Below are positions 33,588 to 48,461 of a DNA stretch of 64,000 bases, one piece after another. The notes under the pieces are model-generated. The model was not told where the DNA came from. It did not search any database and saw only the letters and a program-made list of their open reading frames with translations. The number at the start of each line of letters is the position of its first letter. Position 1 is the stretch's first letter. Origin of the DNA: Sodalis endosymbiont of Henestaris halophilus. GTDB taxonomy: Bacteria; Pseudomonadota; Gammaproteobacteria; Enterobacterales; Enterobacteriaceae. The stretch is taken from the NCBI RefSeq assembly GCF_900161835.1, contig NZ_LT897836.1:186001-250000 (forward strand), given 5' to 3'. A program made the translations under genes and the position numbers.

Positions 33588-36500
33588 AAGATACTATATT
33601 CAAAAAAATATTCTTAATTCAATTGTTACAGCGATTGCTTATAGCAATAAATCATAGATACAAATCATTCAAGATTCATGCCTGTTAGTTAACTTTTAGC
33701 CGGATCTTTATACTGTAACAGCTTAATAGCGTAACAGTTGCTTATGTTATATCGCAAAACGCACGATATATAATATAAGTTTATGGCTTCTAGATTAATG
33801 TTTGTGTCATTAGAAAACACTTTAATCATTTACTACTAGTAAACTTGCTCTACGTAAACGTATATGTACGTTAGCAGATAAATATCTTATAATATAAAGA
33901 CCTTAAAAACCTCAAAAGCAAATTACTCTACATGTAAATCTAAAGCAGTATAATTACTTAATATTAAAACATGCATAACAGTTATCATTTTATAATTCTA
34001 TCGCTAGAAAAAATGTACATCACAAAGATTATTGGTATTTTATTCTTTCTCACGGAGAGTCTAAAGCGTTAGCGATACTACAGCCGCAACAGCACAAAAT
34101 TATATACAAAATTAACTAAAATGAACTGCGATAACAAGCAAACCTATAAGACAACTGCTAGCACTCACCGAGCGGAATGTGCTGAACGATACCGGGATAC
34201 GAGAGAAGACATGCTCGGTATATAATGTGATTTCACATTAGTGGTTTTCACTCTAATAATTATTACTAATAAACGTTTGGTACGGGATTTAGTACATATC
34301 GCACCATGATAAATTCTGGCACATGGCGAAGATATCAAGATAGACGAACAGCTATAAGTTACCGTTCGGTAACAGTTACTTTTAGAAACATAGAAATAGT
34401 AATAATATAGATGGCAACTACAGAAAAAACACAACGCAAATTAGTTAAGAAAAACTTCTTTGCCAATTTACCATAGCTAACTTTAATAAGGTCTTCTAGG
34501 TATCACCTAGAACACGTGTTTATCTGAGAAGTCACTTCCTAACTTGAAAAACAATATAATAAAACATTTATGAAAGACCTCTCCACACTCAAAACAAAAG
34601 AATAAAACATATACACTTTGCTGCTACGCTAAACTACGGTGCTACACGTGTTGGTCGAAGAAGAGGAATAATATACCTCAAAATTAGACATGAATGCCTA
34701 CTTGTTATTGCGACTAGCCATAATGCATGGCAACAAAATGTTCTATGACCCTTGCATAGTTGATGTTCTCTGCAGTAAAGTACCAACGAACGCACTCGAT
34801 CAGATCACCTAAGGTAGAGAATAAAAGCACAATTTTAATAATCAACTAATATATTTTGCCCCACGAGGTGCTTTATGAAACGCTGCTCTTACTTTTCACT
34901 TGACGCTCTACATCCATTCGTTATATTATTAAAGCTTATTATCTTTAATTAAAGCTCAAATACAGCATTTATTCTATCATTAAGATTTCTTCATAACTCT
35001 ATCTATAAAGCTGTTATCTAAATAGTAACCTAGCTCATACTAATTTACGTTCCTTTATCCGATAGCGCCATAGTTTTTACCGGCATCTAAGACTGAGTAT
35101 AATGGTTTCTTTAATAAAAGAAGTTATATTAAACTAATATTAGTGTTAAAATCACTTAAAACGCTTTGATGATTAACACCAAATCCCTATCGAAAGATCG
35201 ATATCATTTATATGTACGGTTAGAGAAGAATAAAAATTCAGCACGTTAGCAAGCTAATTTTAATACTTTCTTATTTAGATATCGTTAAAAACGCAGTGCC
35301 AGTATCCCTAGTTCAGCAATAGTATTGACATTACTAAGTAATAAAATTTATTATTTTGATGAGTTATTTTCCTACGAATTGGTATTTATGAACTGACAAA
35401 TAGTAATAGCTATTCTGAGATCTTTACATCGGCTAGCCGACTAATTTACGGGTCATAATTTATCTTGATCCCTTAAGCATAAGTTATGATAAAAGCAATT
35501 TTTTAGAACACAAGATGCATCTGCTAACGTTTTTTAGGCTGCTTTGATTAGCATGTGTTTTACGTGTAATGAATTGCTGATATCTTGAATTATCAGTCAG
35601 GAAATGTCATCGATGACAGTAACTACTGTCATCATTAAATGTGATACAACAATAGTCTTAGCATTGCCTTATGCACTTCTCAGCTACTTAGAAACATAAA
35701 ATTATTATGATGTCACAACAGACATGTCATATTTTGAATATTTTATTATCTACTTAAAAACGTAATATCTTTTTATAGTCATATAATTTAATTTATTCAC
35801 GATTGAATTTGCAAGTTTAGAAAAGTTTTCTGATATCGTAACGAGATGAAATTGCTAAATTTATCAACCAACATCAAAACAACTCACGTTTATGATTTAA
35901 CCACATTTTATGATTTATCATGTTGATATATTAATAGGTTCACGCATAGAGTATGTATGTAATAAAAAATCTTTTATCATTATCCTAATAATACACTTGA
36001 GAGAAATATACCCCCAAATTAAATTGCTACTTATTCCCTAAATGAACTCGACATAAAAACTATTAGTAGGAAAAACAACAGCACAGCGCGCTTTTATTTT
36101 ATATCATTAAGTAGACCAAGCACGTTATTTGATCTGATATTGCCAGCCTTTATTATACAAGCGATAGCTCTTTAGTCACACATGAATTTTAAGTTCACTT
36201 TTATTATTCTAGTCTACTACAAGTGCTTAATTGCAACAACGATATTGCTCAATGGTAGTTGACTAACAATTAATTATATTGCACATATAACTACAGTCTA
36301 GTCGGCATTTCTGCCAGATAAATCCGTGCGCTGGTGTCCAGATTTAAAGATTAATAACGACAACAATGAACCGCAACGGTAAAAGTCGTTAAGTGCATTA
36401 AGACGCATCGCTTACAAATAATTTTGATACCGACTGTAGCGGTAATATTCAAGTTTATAAAAGAATTCCGCTAAAATTAATATTTTTAGCGGCGACTTCA

Positions 36501-37443
36501 ACCCACTAAAGTGCTAACGAACAAGTTCGGTAACTATTGGTCATAATCGTACATGCGGCGTGATAAGATTTACTGAACCGTCGCATACAATGCGAGTAAG
36601 TTTTATAAGTCTTGGCATGAAACCATAGCATTCGTGCTAACTAATCTTTCTAATCGGCTTCATGTTGTCACCGAGCGTTTACCTATATCATATTCCACTA
36701 ATAAGACGCTTATTTTGACGCCGTGACTCAGCCAATTGAGTGTGTTATTAGTATAAACAATAGCAGGAAAAACTCCTGCATGATACTGCACGGAAGTAAT
36801 CGGGGACCACTAATCGCGTAGTCATCATTATGACTGGAGAAGCATATTAATTGGGAAGAGGATATCTCTTGTTTTACTACCACGAGTATGCCGCTGAAGA
36901 TCGTATAATTCAACCTTATAGTGTGTCTCTTTTTGTGCTATTAAACTGGTTTTTTGTGCTAATAAATATACTTAGTTAACGCGTTGGCAGCAGATGAAAA
37001 GTGCTGGGCGGGTCTGTATGCCAATATTCAGTATAATCATAAGCTTCAGATATTATCAACCGGCACGATGCCTAAGATCCTGGACGTTTATTATCAGTGC
37101 AGATCAACAATAGTATATTCGTGTCCTTTATGATCCAAAGCAGCTATTTTGCTAGCAAATGTTTGTGAATGTCCGATCTATGGGAAGGTATTGCTAGGGG
37201 CACGCGCTTATATATTAACTCGAGTATGCCTATGACTACCACGATACAAGTGCTCTGGATAAAGCTTTCTAACGACGTTATTTATGCTTCCTAACATAAT
37301 AAATAGATGCTGTCACTTTTGTTTTATGGAGCCCCGGCGAACATAATGATGCTCACCCTCCCTTGTGATATTATCAAATAGCATCGCGATATTGGAAATA
37401 TCTACAAAATCTTTTTTTCGTTTTTGCACTCTTGCGATGCAGG
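33588..37443. other. 3.9-kb non-coding region between tRNA-Val and ligA
   Basis: No supported gene. E. coli has lysV, xap and yfe genes here. From about 36.3 to 37.4 kb the base composition is less AT-rich than the rest of the region and readings of 60-90 codons are only lightly interrupted, which suggests a younger remnant, but I could not match it to a family. A 10-bp palindrome (35612-35633) lies inside. Confidence 0.5.
35612..35633. repeat. Perfect 10-bp palindrome
   Basis: GATGACAGTA, two bases, TACTGTCATC. No T-tract on either strand; not part of any recognised gene. Confidence 0.7.
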
Positions 37444-39492
<2,049 letters not shown>

Positions 39493-39569
39493 TTAACAGT
39501 AAAACCTCTACAAGAAGGGCTCAGGAGTAACACTAATTTTAGTAGGGCTTAACTTAATTCAAGTGATAC

Positions 39570-40687
39570 TAAATAGTTGTAATAAATTCTCTGTCAGTTA
39601 AACCTAACTAGAGCTGCTTAGCGCAGACAAGCAGCTCTGATTAATAAACTTAGACTTACCGCACGTAAATTAATCTTGCGTTCAGTAGCGCTGGTATTTT
39701 GGGATTCAGATCTTAACTCCATGCGCACCTTATACCCATCTAGTCTTTGAGGGTTATCAAACAACTATAGTTATCAACTATTACACCCCGCAATGACTAT
39801 AATATGCTAACGGATTGCAAAATCTATTTGCAATTTTGATACTATTACCATGAATGATGGTATCGTTATGAACATAGAAATTCCGAAAGTATTGATAAAA
39901 ATCTTCATTTATCTTGAAGATAGAAGAGCTGGGCTGTTACCATATTAACAGGAATAATAAGTCGCCTTTGTCCTTTGACAGAGGAGTTGAGGTGATAGTA
40001 AATATTTGATTATCCGAATTGAAAACCAACGCTCAGCACTCTTTGCAACCATTGCGCACCCACCTATACCCCACCACCGTTGTGAGCAGCCTAATACTGC
40101 GCATTAGGCGTTATTGCTTTATATTGCTACTTGTGATACTTTTTTGCTTTCTCCTCATAAAATAGGAAAAAGCAGCAGGAGCGGGTATTATATCTGCACC
40201 GCAGCAGCAATTACAGTTGGCAGTAAAGGTTATAATTGCCTAGCGATTTATTCAAAAGCACCTGAATATATAACTGGTTAGTATACACGGATTTCTGGTG
40301 GATCGAGATAGAATCTAGCTGCACAGGATGTACACCGTCCGATATATTCATTAAATAAAATCTACACAATTATCCCGCTCTATCCTTGTCTGTTAGGATA
40401 GAGCTAGTTGATGAACAGCAGAAACACGCATCTCCTTTAACGCAGTTTATATCCGCGCAAGAGGGTGCAACATCAGCTATTCACACGTACCTACTAAATC
40501 ATACTCATGCTGTTCTAGCAAAATCTGTTTGTTCTGATTTTGAGGTTTTTGTTTCATTCACTTAACGTGGTAAGTCACGAAAAACAACTGCACGTTCTTT
40601 ACAGTTAATTAACCGACCATGCAATAGCAATACCATGATCGCGATCATACTTACGATGATTAATATCAGTCGCAGATTTTAGATCAT
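39570..40687 (-). pseudogene. zipA: zipA remnant with intact-looking membrane anchor
   Basis: Dead gene for the FtsZ-tethering division protein ZipA, upstream of ligA as in E. coli. The 5' end is strikingly preserved: from 40687 ATG ATC TAA AAT CTG CGA CTG, i.e. codon 3 (Q in the family) has become TAA, then about 38 open codons read [20 protein letters not shown]...ERAVVFRDLPR, matching [20 protein letters not shown]...ERSSMFRDRP. The P/Q-rich linker is unrecognisable. The FtsZ-binding domain survives as NMVTAQLFYLQ (family NMV.PGTFDPE) and DF...NFYVH near 39890-39940, with weak matches down to about 39600. No initiation codon would give the anchor a normal start. Confidence 0.85.
39610..39638. 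repeat. Perfect 10-bp hairpin, 9-base loop
   Basis: AGAGCTGCTT, loop AGCGCAGAC, AAGCAGCTCT, near the 3' end of the zipA remnant. GC-rich for the region. Neither strand shows a T-tract immediately after the stem. Confidence 0.7.
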
Positions 40688-41059
40688 TATAATCCACGTT
40701 TTTTTAATTCATCGCGTATTTAAATAGCGACAAAATTTACTCATTAAGCTATTATCTTTAATATCTTAAATTAATAACTGTAAATCTACAGTATGATTTT
40801 TTTTCAAAATAGTTTAGTAAACTACTTTTTGCTTTTTTAACAAAACAACAGGCAATAAAAACGATAAACAATTGGGGTAGCATCCATCTGGATCTAGTGT
40901 GCGATACTACGTGCATATCGCATTTCGAATTGAAACCATTAATGCATCGATGTTATCAATCTATTTATTTTATGCGCTAATTTTAGCAACTTTTCATTTT
41001 ATCCTGACAATCTACCAAATATTAATAAAGTTAGTATAACTCTTCTTTAACGACCTGGA
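40688..41059. other. Divergent zipA-cysZ promoter region and cysZ 5' part
   Basis: About 370 bases; by synteny it contains the former divergent promoter region and the first half of cysZ, but no clear residues could be read. Confidence 0.4.
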
Positions 41060-41215
41060 TGCTAGCAATTTAATGCTGCGATTATTATGTTTGATAACAC
41101 ATAAAGTCATGCATCCGTAGATTTAAACCGTGTGCTGTCTATCACAAGAGAAAAATATTTACTGGTCAGTAACCTTCTCCATAAATGCTATAGCGATAGC
41201 CCTAAACTAATAGAC
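41060..41215 (+). pseudogene. cysZ: cysZ (sulfate transporter) remnant
   Basis: Short plus-strand remnant of the sulfate transporter gene, divergent from zipA and upstream of the pts operon as in E. coli. Anchors: NAAIIMFDNT then a stop at 41072-41107 (family QYCDYPFDNHK) and LSQEKNIYWSVTFS near 41143-41187 (family LRTRKITNMQFGALTS). cysK, expected next, was not recognised. Confidence 0.5.
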
Positions 41216-41731
41216 AAGAATAAACTTGCTGATAAGACTTCTAAGTAACCTTACCCATTCTCTAGCGGCGCTATCTTAGAAATGCACTGTTTGCAGAGGT
41301 GTGTACTTTCCCTCAATTACAATCATAAACGCTATAGCCGCTTTGTTAAAAAAGCGGCGCCTTGGATACTTTTTGTGGAATAGATCATATTTTAAACTTA
41401 GTAAGAATTGATTTTATTGATCCTATCTTGTATTTAAGCAGACAATTATTTCAGAATATGAAATTAACTAAACTATTTATCATAGAGTTAACAGAAAGTA
41501 TTACTAGCCTATGGCTGTCAGGCAAAAACGGCATCATGATTTATGTTAACAGTGTTTATGCGCTTACAAGGCATAATTTAACAATTAATACAATCAAACA
41601 AATTAAGATGCTGTATGTCCTGCGATCGCGCCGCAAACTCTATCAAAACCATAGTAGGCTAAAGTAAAAAATTTAAGTTAAACTTTAGCCCCATAGCAAT
41701 GACATCAATTTAGAAAGTTTGGGGAAATAAA
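41216..41731. other. ptsH upstream region
   Basis: About 515 bases where E. coli has cysK; no cysK residue string was found, so it may be deleted. A perfect 8-bp hairpin (GCCGCTTT, 6-base loop, AAAGCGGC; 41337-41358) is present without a clean T-tract. The pts promoter should lie between this hairpin and 41731. Confidence 0.45.
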
Positions 41732-41989
41732 ATGTACCAGCAAGAAGCTATAATTACTGCTCCTAATGGTCTGCATACCCGTCCCGCCACCCAATTTGTC
41801 AAGAAAGCTAAAAGCTTTAGTTCCGAAATAACCGTAACCGTTAATGGCAAAAGCGCCAGTGCGAAAAGCCTATTCAAACTACAAACCCTTGGTATGACAG
41901 AGGGTACCGTGATTACTATCACCGCGGAAGGTAAAGACGAACAAAAGGCAGTAGAACATTTGGTTAAACTAATGGCAGAACTTGAGTAA
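41732..41989 (+). CDS. ptsH: Phosphocarrier protein HPr
   Basis: General PTS carrier taking phosphate from enzyme I at His15 and passing it to EIIA domains. The 85-residue product has the E. coli length; H15 is in [12 protein letters not shown] and Ser46 in [14 protein letters not shown]. The start is ATG at 41732, after GGGGAAATAAA. ptsI follows after a 50-base gap in the same orientation. crr, the third gene of the ancestral operon, is a pseudogene, so HPr must serve another EIIA or a regulatory branch. Confidence 0.97.
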   Translation: MYQQEAIITAPNGLHTRPATQFVKKAKSFSSEITVTVNGKSASAKSLFKLQTLGMTEGTVITITAEGKDEQKAVEHLVKLMAELE

Positions 41990-42039
41990 AATATAGTATG
42001 GTCTTTCCGGCTAACATGAGTCATGAATAAGGTACAGTT

Positions 42040-43758
42040 ATGATTTCAGGAATTTTAGCATCACCGGGCATCGCCTTTGGTAAGGCGCTGTTACTCAAGG
42101 AAGATGAGCTTGTCATCAACCGGGAAAAAATTTCCGCGGATCAAGTCGAACAGGAAATTAAACGTTTTCTTTCTGGCCGCGCTAAAGCCTTGGCTCAGTT
42201 AGAAGCGATAAAAACCAAAGCAGGTGAAACCTTAGGTAAAGAAAAAATTACCATCTTGGATGGCCATCTCATGTTATTGGAAGACGAAGAACTTGAGCGA
42301 GATATTATAGCCCTTATCAAAAAAGACTTCGCACGCGCAGATGCCGCCGTATATTCCGTAATTCAAATGCAGGCCAAAGCGCTGGAAGAAATTAACGATG
42401 AATATCTTAAAGAACGTGCTACAGACGTACGCGATATCGGTCAACGTTTACTGCGCAATATTCTTGCCATACCTATTATTGACCTAAGCATTATCAATGA
42501 AGAAGTCGTGCTAGTAGCTGCAGACTTAACGCCTTCAGAAACTGCGCAACTTAATTTAGATAAAGTGTTAGGTTTTGTTACTGATATCGGCGGCAAAACC
42601 TCGCATACTGCTATTATGGCACGCTCGTTGGAACTACCGGCTATCGTTGGGACCGGTAACATTACCCATAAAGTCGTTAACGGAGATTATTTAATTCTAG
42701 ACGCTATAAACAACCAAATTTATATCAATCCCGAACCTGCGGTGATTAAAAAACTAAAATTTCTACAAAACAAATACATCGCTGAGAAAAGCGAATTTGC
42801 TAATCTCAAAGATTTGCCCGCCGTGACGCTTGACGGCCATAAAGTGACAATCTGCGCTAATATCGGTACCGTGCGCGACGTGGTAGGCGCTCAACGCAAC
42901 GGCGCGGAAGGAGTTGGATTATATCGTACCGAGTTTTTGTTTATGGACCGTGATTCATTACCCAGCGAAGAAGAACAGTTCCAGGCGTACAAAGCGGTGG
43001 CAGAATCAATGCCATACAGATCGATTATTGTGCGCACGATGGATATCGGGGGAGATAAAGATTTGCCTTATATGAATTTACCTAAAGAAGACAACCCCTT
43101 TCTTGGTTGGCGAGCCATCCGTATCGGACTAGACCGTAAAGAGATATTGCATGCACAATTGCGAGCTATTTTGCGCGCCTCAGCGTTCGGCAAATTGCGT
43201 ATCATGTATCCAATGATTATTTCCGTTGAAGAAGTTCGCACCTTAAAATATGAGCTATCTATGTTAAAAGAGCAGCTGTATGAAGAGGGTAAGTCCTTCG
43301 ACGAAGGAATCAAAGTCGGCGTGATGGTGGAAACACCAGCAGCCGCAGTTATTGCGCATCATCTTGCACAAGAAGTAGATTTTTTTAGTCTTGGGACAAA
43401 CGACTTAACTCAGTATACTCTTGCGGTCGATCGAAGTAATGCACGCATTTCTCATCTATATAATCCCATGTCTCCAACAGTACTAACATTAATTAAGCAT
43501 GTCATTGATGCATCTCACGCAGCAGGGAAATGGACTGGGATGTGTGGCGAGCTTGCGGGAGATGAGCGTGCTACATTACTGTTATTAGGGATGGGACTAG
43601 ATGAATTTAGCATGAATGCCGTCTCTATTCCACGCATAAAAAAAATTATTCGCAACTCTAATTTTATTAACACCCAAGAATTAGCAGAAGAAGCGTTAAT
43701 GCAACCTACAGAGAAAGAATTAATGGATGTCGTCAATAAGTTTATTAAAAAACACTAA
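42040..43758 (+). CDS. ptsI: PTS enzyme I
   Basis: PEP:HPr phosphotransferase, first step of the sugar PTS. 572 aa (E. coli 575). The N-terminal HPr-binding and swivelling domain carries active-site H189 in [13 protein letters not shown]; the C-terminal PEP-binding barrel has the family motifs [52 protein letters not shown], and the cysteine motif GMCGELAGD. The start is ATG at 42040, with AAGG about 8 bases upstream. The frame is intact and well conserved despite loss of crr downstream, which implies continued selection for phosphate delivery to some partner. Confidence 0.97.
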   Translation: MISGILASPGIAFGKALLLKEDELVINREKISADQVEQEIKRFLSGRAKALAQLEAIKTKAGETLGKEKITILDGHLMLLEDEELERDIIALIKKDFARADAAVYSVIQMQAKALEEINDEYLKERATDVRDIGQRLLRNILAIPIIDLSIINEEVVLVAADLTPSETAQLNLDKVLGFVTDIGGKTSHTAIMARSLELPAIVGTGNITHKVVNGDYLILDAINNQIYINPEPAVIKKLKFLQNKYIAEKSEFANLKDLPAVTLDGHKVTICANIGTVRDVVGAQRNGAEGVGLYRTEFLFMDRDSLPSEEEQFQAYKAVAESMPYRSIIVRTMDIGGDKDLPYMNLPKEDNPFLGWRAIRIGLDRKEILHAQLRAILRASAFGKLRIMYPMIISVEEVRTLKYELSMLKEQLYEEGKSFDEGIKVGVMVETPAAAVIAHHLAQEVDFFSLGTNDLTQYTLAVDRSNARISHLYNPMSPTVLTLIKHVIDASHAAGKWTGMCGELAGDERATLLLLGMGLDEFSMNAVSIPRIKKIIRNSNFINTQELAEEALMQPTEKELMDVVNKFIKKH

Positions 43759-43827
43759 ATTAGTATAAGAATACTAACTTGGTTTAAATACTTAAAAGAA
43801 GACCATAGCTTGTTAAATACGCTCAAA

Positions 43828-44275
43828 CATTAGGTTTTTAATAATGTAAAGATACATAACGTATTGAAAGAATTACATGTATTGTAATAGTTATTGCAAA
43901 TACATTAAATATTTTAACGTCGTTCTACTAAAATAGTAGGCGATGCAGTAGCTATCAAACCTAAAGGAATTATATGACTACACAGGTATTTGGTAAGGGA
44001 GGCAAAATTTTAAATTTAATAACGATACCTCTATCATATAAGGCAATGGTATTAATCTCTATCCGTCTATTAAAGGATTTCCCCTTCCGTGTTACTGAAA
44101 CAGAAAATGTATAAAAAATGATTTTGTAATAAAATCCTCTATATGCCCTGTTACTAGCAGTAAAATAAAACCTTACTAATGTGTTAATTAAAAACGTAGA
44201 TAAAATTACAGCAATAATTAAAGTGTCCTACAGAATTAGGGTAGGGTGGGCGAACGCTGATTGTCCACATTTTGG
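43828..44275 (+). pseudogene. crr: crr (EIIA-Glc) remnant
   Basis: Dead glucose-specific EIIA gene in its ptsHI-crr slot. Plus-strand pieces in order: VFNNVK (LFDKLK) near 43833; CIVIIA (TIEIIA) near 43880; LKIVGDAVAIKPKG near 43925 (family AEKIVGDGIAIKPTG); MTTQVFGKGGKIL after a one-base shift (MVAPVDGTIGKIF); GINLYPSIKGF (GIDTVELKGEGF); LLAVK then NLTNVLIKNVDKI (LLEEKAKSTLTPVVISNMDEI); TAIIKVSYRIRVG (KELIKLSGSVTVG). The phosphorylated-histidine segment (VHFG) is lost and the frame breaks at least four times. Length is close to the original, so decay is mainly by point changes and small indels. Confidence 0.9.
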
Positions 44276-45790
44276 ACATAATAAAAAATCTACAGTCTGA
44301 CTGTTCAGTCTTTATAAGTTTCGACTGACTAACCTGGACATAAAGAAAGTTTGAACGTTGATCGATAACTTCATCTTCTAAAGCTCATCATACTTATGAT
44401 TATCTTTGATGTAATCGTCGTACAACAGCTGAGGGGTAATCAGCGCTCCAACCCTAGTAAAAGCTAAGCTTCGTAACGAAAAATTATTAACCGATATGTT
44501 CATTATATCATCTTAATAAATAAAATATTTCTTTATCTATGCAGCATAGAAACAGTTCCAGATAATATCACAGAAATCTTTCACAAAATTTCGTTTAGTT
44601 GAATAAAAGCATAAGCATTAATTTATTGATACCAAAATATCATGTAAGCAATAACTACTGCGACTATAAACATTAAAATATAGCACAGCGATATATTTAG
44701 ATATTTCGTCTCAACTTCTAAATTACCAATAATTATTGAATTAATGACTTTATCATTAATGCTGTAGTTGTGTCATCATGTTACCATCTCTTTTAAAGCC
44801 TTATATCTTTTTTCTTTTCTTTATAAGTTTTAATTTCATTTTAAAAAATTTCATAGCAATTCTAGAGAAGTTTTCTCATGCCAAGCTAGACAAATATTTC
44901 TACTCATTTACTGATAGCTTAGTAAAGCTAAGATTTGTTTGAATTCTTCTAGTTGAAGTATATCAATAAATATTTTTATTAAAGCACTTATGAAAAATTT
45001 AACTAAGTATCACATGCCAACTAAATAATAAGTAAGGCCAATATCATTAATAGCCCAACTTAAAATATTTAAGAAATTCTTGTTACATACAATTGATATC
45101 TTTAACCGGATTTCAAAATCTAAACAATCAACGTCGCCAAAGAAAGCGTACACACACTAATTAATCCTGACAGTAAATTTGTACTAAAATAACAACAGGT
45201 TGCCAGTTGGCAGTTTCTAACTGTTACTTAAATATTACAGGCATTAACTAATACTAATTATCATTATGTTTGGGACCTTTTCTATACATCGTGTTAGATT
45301 ATAATTTATTTATAATCAGTAAAACTTAATAAATAATTAGAATTATTAATCTACTACCGTAATTAAGATGCCCTACATTCTTTGCCATAACTTTTACTAA
45401 ATTATCTACAAATTATTAGTTAAAAGTTATTATAGAGTAGTTGTTGACCATAAAGGTCAACGAAAGAGAAACAAGACTAAAATATTTGCTGCAAAATATT
45501 TTAGGTGACATGAGTCTTCATAAAAACGATGTCTAAAATATGTGTTTACATAATCTGTTTAAACTAATAATGCCTGCAATAGCATTATTAGTTTTATCCA
45601 CTCTTACTAGATAAGCTTTTAAAATATATATTTATATGATCACAATCAATATCATTAAGATAATGAAAAATATTCTAGAAGGTAAGACTCTTTTAACCCT
45701 TATCCCAATTTCATTATGCATAAAATCATTAAAATAAGTTAACAATGCTAAATGGCGGACGTATGCGCGAAGCGCATAAAACAGATCTTG
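44276..45790. other. Intergenic between crr remnant and proS
   Basis: 1.5 kb with no supported gene. It joins the 54-min and 5-min blocks of the E. coli order and so must contain a rearrangement junction. A long hairpin (45561-45594) lies about 200 bases past the proS stop. Confidence 0.5.
45561..45594. repeat. Perfect 13-bp hairpin downstream of proS
   Basis: AAACTAATAATGC, 8-base loop, GCATTATTAGTTT, followed on the plus strand by another T then ATCC. It could be a weak terminator for transcripts arriving from either side, but the stem is AT-rich and it lies 200 bases from the proS stop. Confidence 0.6.
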
Positions 45791-47515
45791 TTATTTAGCG
45801 CAGGTGATCTCATTTAATAAAAAATCAACAATCGCGTGTAGTTTAATTATCTGCTTTTCACTTCGGCGTCGGTTTTTGTATTCTATTTCTTCCGTATCCA
45901 AATTGCGATCACCTATAACTAATTGATGTGGTACGCCGATAAGTTCTATATCGGCAAACATAACACCCGGCCGCTCTTTACGGTCATCAATCAGTACGTC
46001 AATACCCAGTACCTGTAACTGCTGATAAAGATCTTCTGATACTTTTTTTACGCGGAAAGATTTATGCATATTCATCGGCAAAATAGCAACCTTGAATGGC
46101 GCTAGGGCTTCCGGCCACACAATACCACGCTTGTCATGATTTTGCTCGATCGCGGCCGCCACTACCCGGGTTATGCCGATGCCGTAGCAGCCCATAGTAA
46201 GCTTTTGGTTACGGCCATCTGCACCTTGCACGGTAGCTTTCATAACCTCTGAATATTTAGTCCCCAATTGGAAAATATGGCCTACTTCAATTCCTCGCTT
46301 GATTTGCAAAAATCCCTTGCCGTCTGGACTTATATCGCCGTTAACTACTTTGCGCAAGTCCGCCACTTGAGGTAATGGCAAATCCCGTTCCCAGTTAATG
46401 CCGAAGAAATATTTTCCTTCGGCGTTAGCCCCGGCAGCAAAATCACTCATCACAGCTACGCTGCGGTCGATAACTAGCGGCAACGGCAAGTTAACTGGAC
46501 CCAGAAAATCTGAGTTGACACCTACCGCCAAGCGGATTTCTTCTTCGCTAGCAAACGTAAGAGGTGCGGCAACTTGCAGCAATTTTTCAGCTTTGATATC
46601 ATTGAGTTGATGATCACCGCGTACTATGAGCGCAACAAGCGGATGACAGGCACCTTCCGTAGCGCGGACCAACAGAGTTTTGACAGTTTTTTCTACTGGC
46701 AGTGTTAATTTCACGAATAGTTCAGTGATAGTGCTTGCATCTGGAATCTCCACCATATGCATTTCTTCACCCGGTAAAGCGCGCGTAGCAGCCGGAGCAA
46801 CCGCCTCTGCTAATTCGATATTAGCGGCGTAGTCTGAAGCGGTCGAGAAAACGATATTATCCTCACCGCTATCAGCTAGCACCTGAAATTCGTGGGACAC
46901 ACTACCGCCGATGGAGCCGGTATCTGCCTGCACCACTCGAAATTCTAGCCCCATACGGGTGAAAATAGCGCTATAGGCCTGATACATAGCGTCATAAGTT
47001 GCCTGAAGAGAATCTTGGCTAATATGAAAAGAATAAGCATCTTGCATCACAAATTCTCGCGAACGCATGACACCGAAACGCGGGCGTAATTCGTCTCGAA
47101 ATTTATCTTGGATCTGATAAAAATTTAACGGTAACTGTTTATAAGAAATTATTTCGTTACGAACAAAATCAGTTATCACCTCTTCATGAGTGGGTCCTAG
47201 TACAAACGACCGCATGCCTCGATCGGTAAACCGCAGCAGTTCTTGGCCGTATTCAATCCAACGTCCACTATTTTGCCACAAATTCGCAGGCTGCATTATT
47301 GGCATAGATAATTCAATTGCGCCGACATTGTTCATTTCTTCACGTACAATATTTTCTACTTTACGCCGCACGCGCAAACCAGTTGGCAGCCAGCTATAAA
47401 GGCCGGATGCCAACTTACGGATCATCCCAGAACGCTGCATTAATTGATGACTGACTGCTTCCGCATCAGCTGGCATTGTATTAAGAGTACAAAGCAGATA
47501 TTGAGTAGTACGCAT
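45791..47515 (-). CDS. proS: Prolyl-tRNA synthetase
   Basis: Class II synthetase charging tRNA-Pro. 574 aa (E. coli 572), bacterial type with the editing insertion between motifs 2 and 3. Signatures: [65 protein letters not shown], the editing-domain stretch [23 protein letters not shown] and the anticodon-binding C-terminus ([18 protein letters not shown]). The frame opens 6 codons earlier, but the ATG at 47515 gives [11 protein letters not shown], matching the family (MRTSQYLLSTL). Retaining proS while proB and proA are dead means proline must be supplied from outside. Confidence 0.96.
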   Translation of the reverse strand: MRTTQYLLCTLNTMPADAEAVSHQLMQRSGMIRKLASGLYSWLPTGLRVRRKVENIVREEMNNVGAIELSMPIMQPANLWQNSGRWIEYGQELLRFTDRGMRSFVLGPTHEEVITDFVRNEIISYKQLPLNFYQIQDKFRDELRPRFGVMRSREFVMQDAYSFHISQDSLQATYDAMYQAYSAIFTRMGLEFRVVQADTGSIGGSVSHEFQVLADSGEDNIVFSTASDYAANIELAEAVAPAATRALPGEEMHMVEIPDASTITELFVKLTLPVEKTVKTLLVRATEGACHPLVALIVRGDHQLNDIKAEKLLQVAAPLTFASEEEIRLAVGVNSDFLGPVNLPLPLVIDRSVAVMSDFAAGANAEGKYFFGINWERDLPLPQVADLRKVVNGDISPDGKGFLQIKRGIEVGHIFQLGTKYSEVMKATVQGADGRNQKLTMGCYGIGITRVVAAAIEQNHDKRGIVWPEALAPFKVAILPMNMHKSFRVKKVSEDLYQQLQVLGIDVLIDDRKERPGVMFADIELIGVPHQLVIGDRNLDTEEIEYKNRRRSEKQIIKLHAIVDFLLNEITCAK

Positions 47516-48461
47516 GTTAATTAAATTCCACAAAAAATATTTAACACTCTACGGGCGTAGATAAGCTGTAACAATAGTAAGATTAATAAATAATATCATT
47601 TATCAGTGCCTGATCGCGGCTAAAATTATCAGCAAAAATTACTTGTTATTTCGTTTAACCCTACAGCGACTATGAAAATAAATAAGCATTTATGAATAGA
47701 AAGCACATTAAACCACTGCATTGGATTACCCACAAAGCGGTAAATAAGCGCAGTATAATTATCCTCACTTTCACTACACACTTCCTGTGTGTATTACAGA
47801 AAGTTTCTTGCGCTTTGGACTAAACTTAAGCCTGCGCACACAATTTACAACCCTATCTGGGAGAAAATAATCTTCAAAATTCTTGTGTGAGAAAAACTTA
47901 GACCAACAAACTCACAAGCATCATGGGTTAACTTTTTAAATTTAATAAAGAAAAGTTCAATTTCCCATTCATAACATTAGGCCGGTCAATACGTAACCGG
48001 AGATGATGAGCAGTGTCATTTCCGAAAGCTAAACTAGTGACTACTCAATAGTAGTATGAGAGAAAAGATGAGCGAGCAACAAAAACATATCCGGCTATAT
48101 TACCGGTAAACTGTGAGGGAATTCACTGTTCACAACTATCTGCCCTTCTGCATTTAACACAAAATAAACAAGAGTTAAATAAAGTGTGTTAGGAACATGC
48201 AATGCTGCCAATCAATTTCTAAAACGGCAATACATGCAACTCGAATACATTATTATCTATTAATACAATTCAGTAATTTTTGTAATTTTTCTTTAAGTAA
48301 TAGACAAAAGCCTACTTCTATAAACTAAAAGCGGCAATTATGGAGAAAGGCTGAAAGTCATACCCTAAATAGCATGCTAATAGCAATCAGCTCCAGAGAT
48401 GACGATCTGGAATTAACAAAGCAAGGAGCCTATGCTATTCATGCGTCTAAATAGAGCTACA
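47516..48461. other. Former tsaA-rcsF region, nothing secure
   Basis: About 950 bases upstream of proS where E. coli has tsaA and rcsF. I could not fix any residue string to those families. A 7-bp hairpin (TACACAC TTCCT GTGTGTA, 47775-47793) is present. Confidence 0.4.

Noticed and set aside
36300..37440. Less AT-rich block with long lightly interrupted readings next to ligA
   Set aside because: Probably a younger pseudogene, but no family could be assigned on either strand, so no gene is called.
39600..39770. Minus-strand reading GYKVRMELRSESQNTSATER as a new small gene
   Set aside because: No family recognised, no start signals, and it overlaps the predicted zipA C-terminus in another frame; treated as chance.
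41362..41667. 101-codon plus-strand ORF upstream of ptsH
   Set aside because: No family match, no convincing ribosome-binding site, composition like surrounding non-coding DNA.
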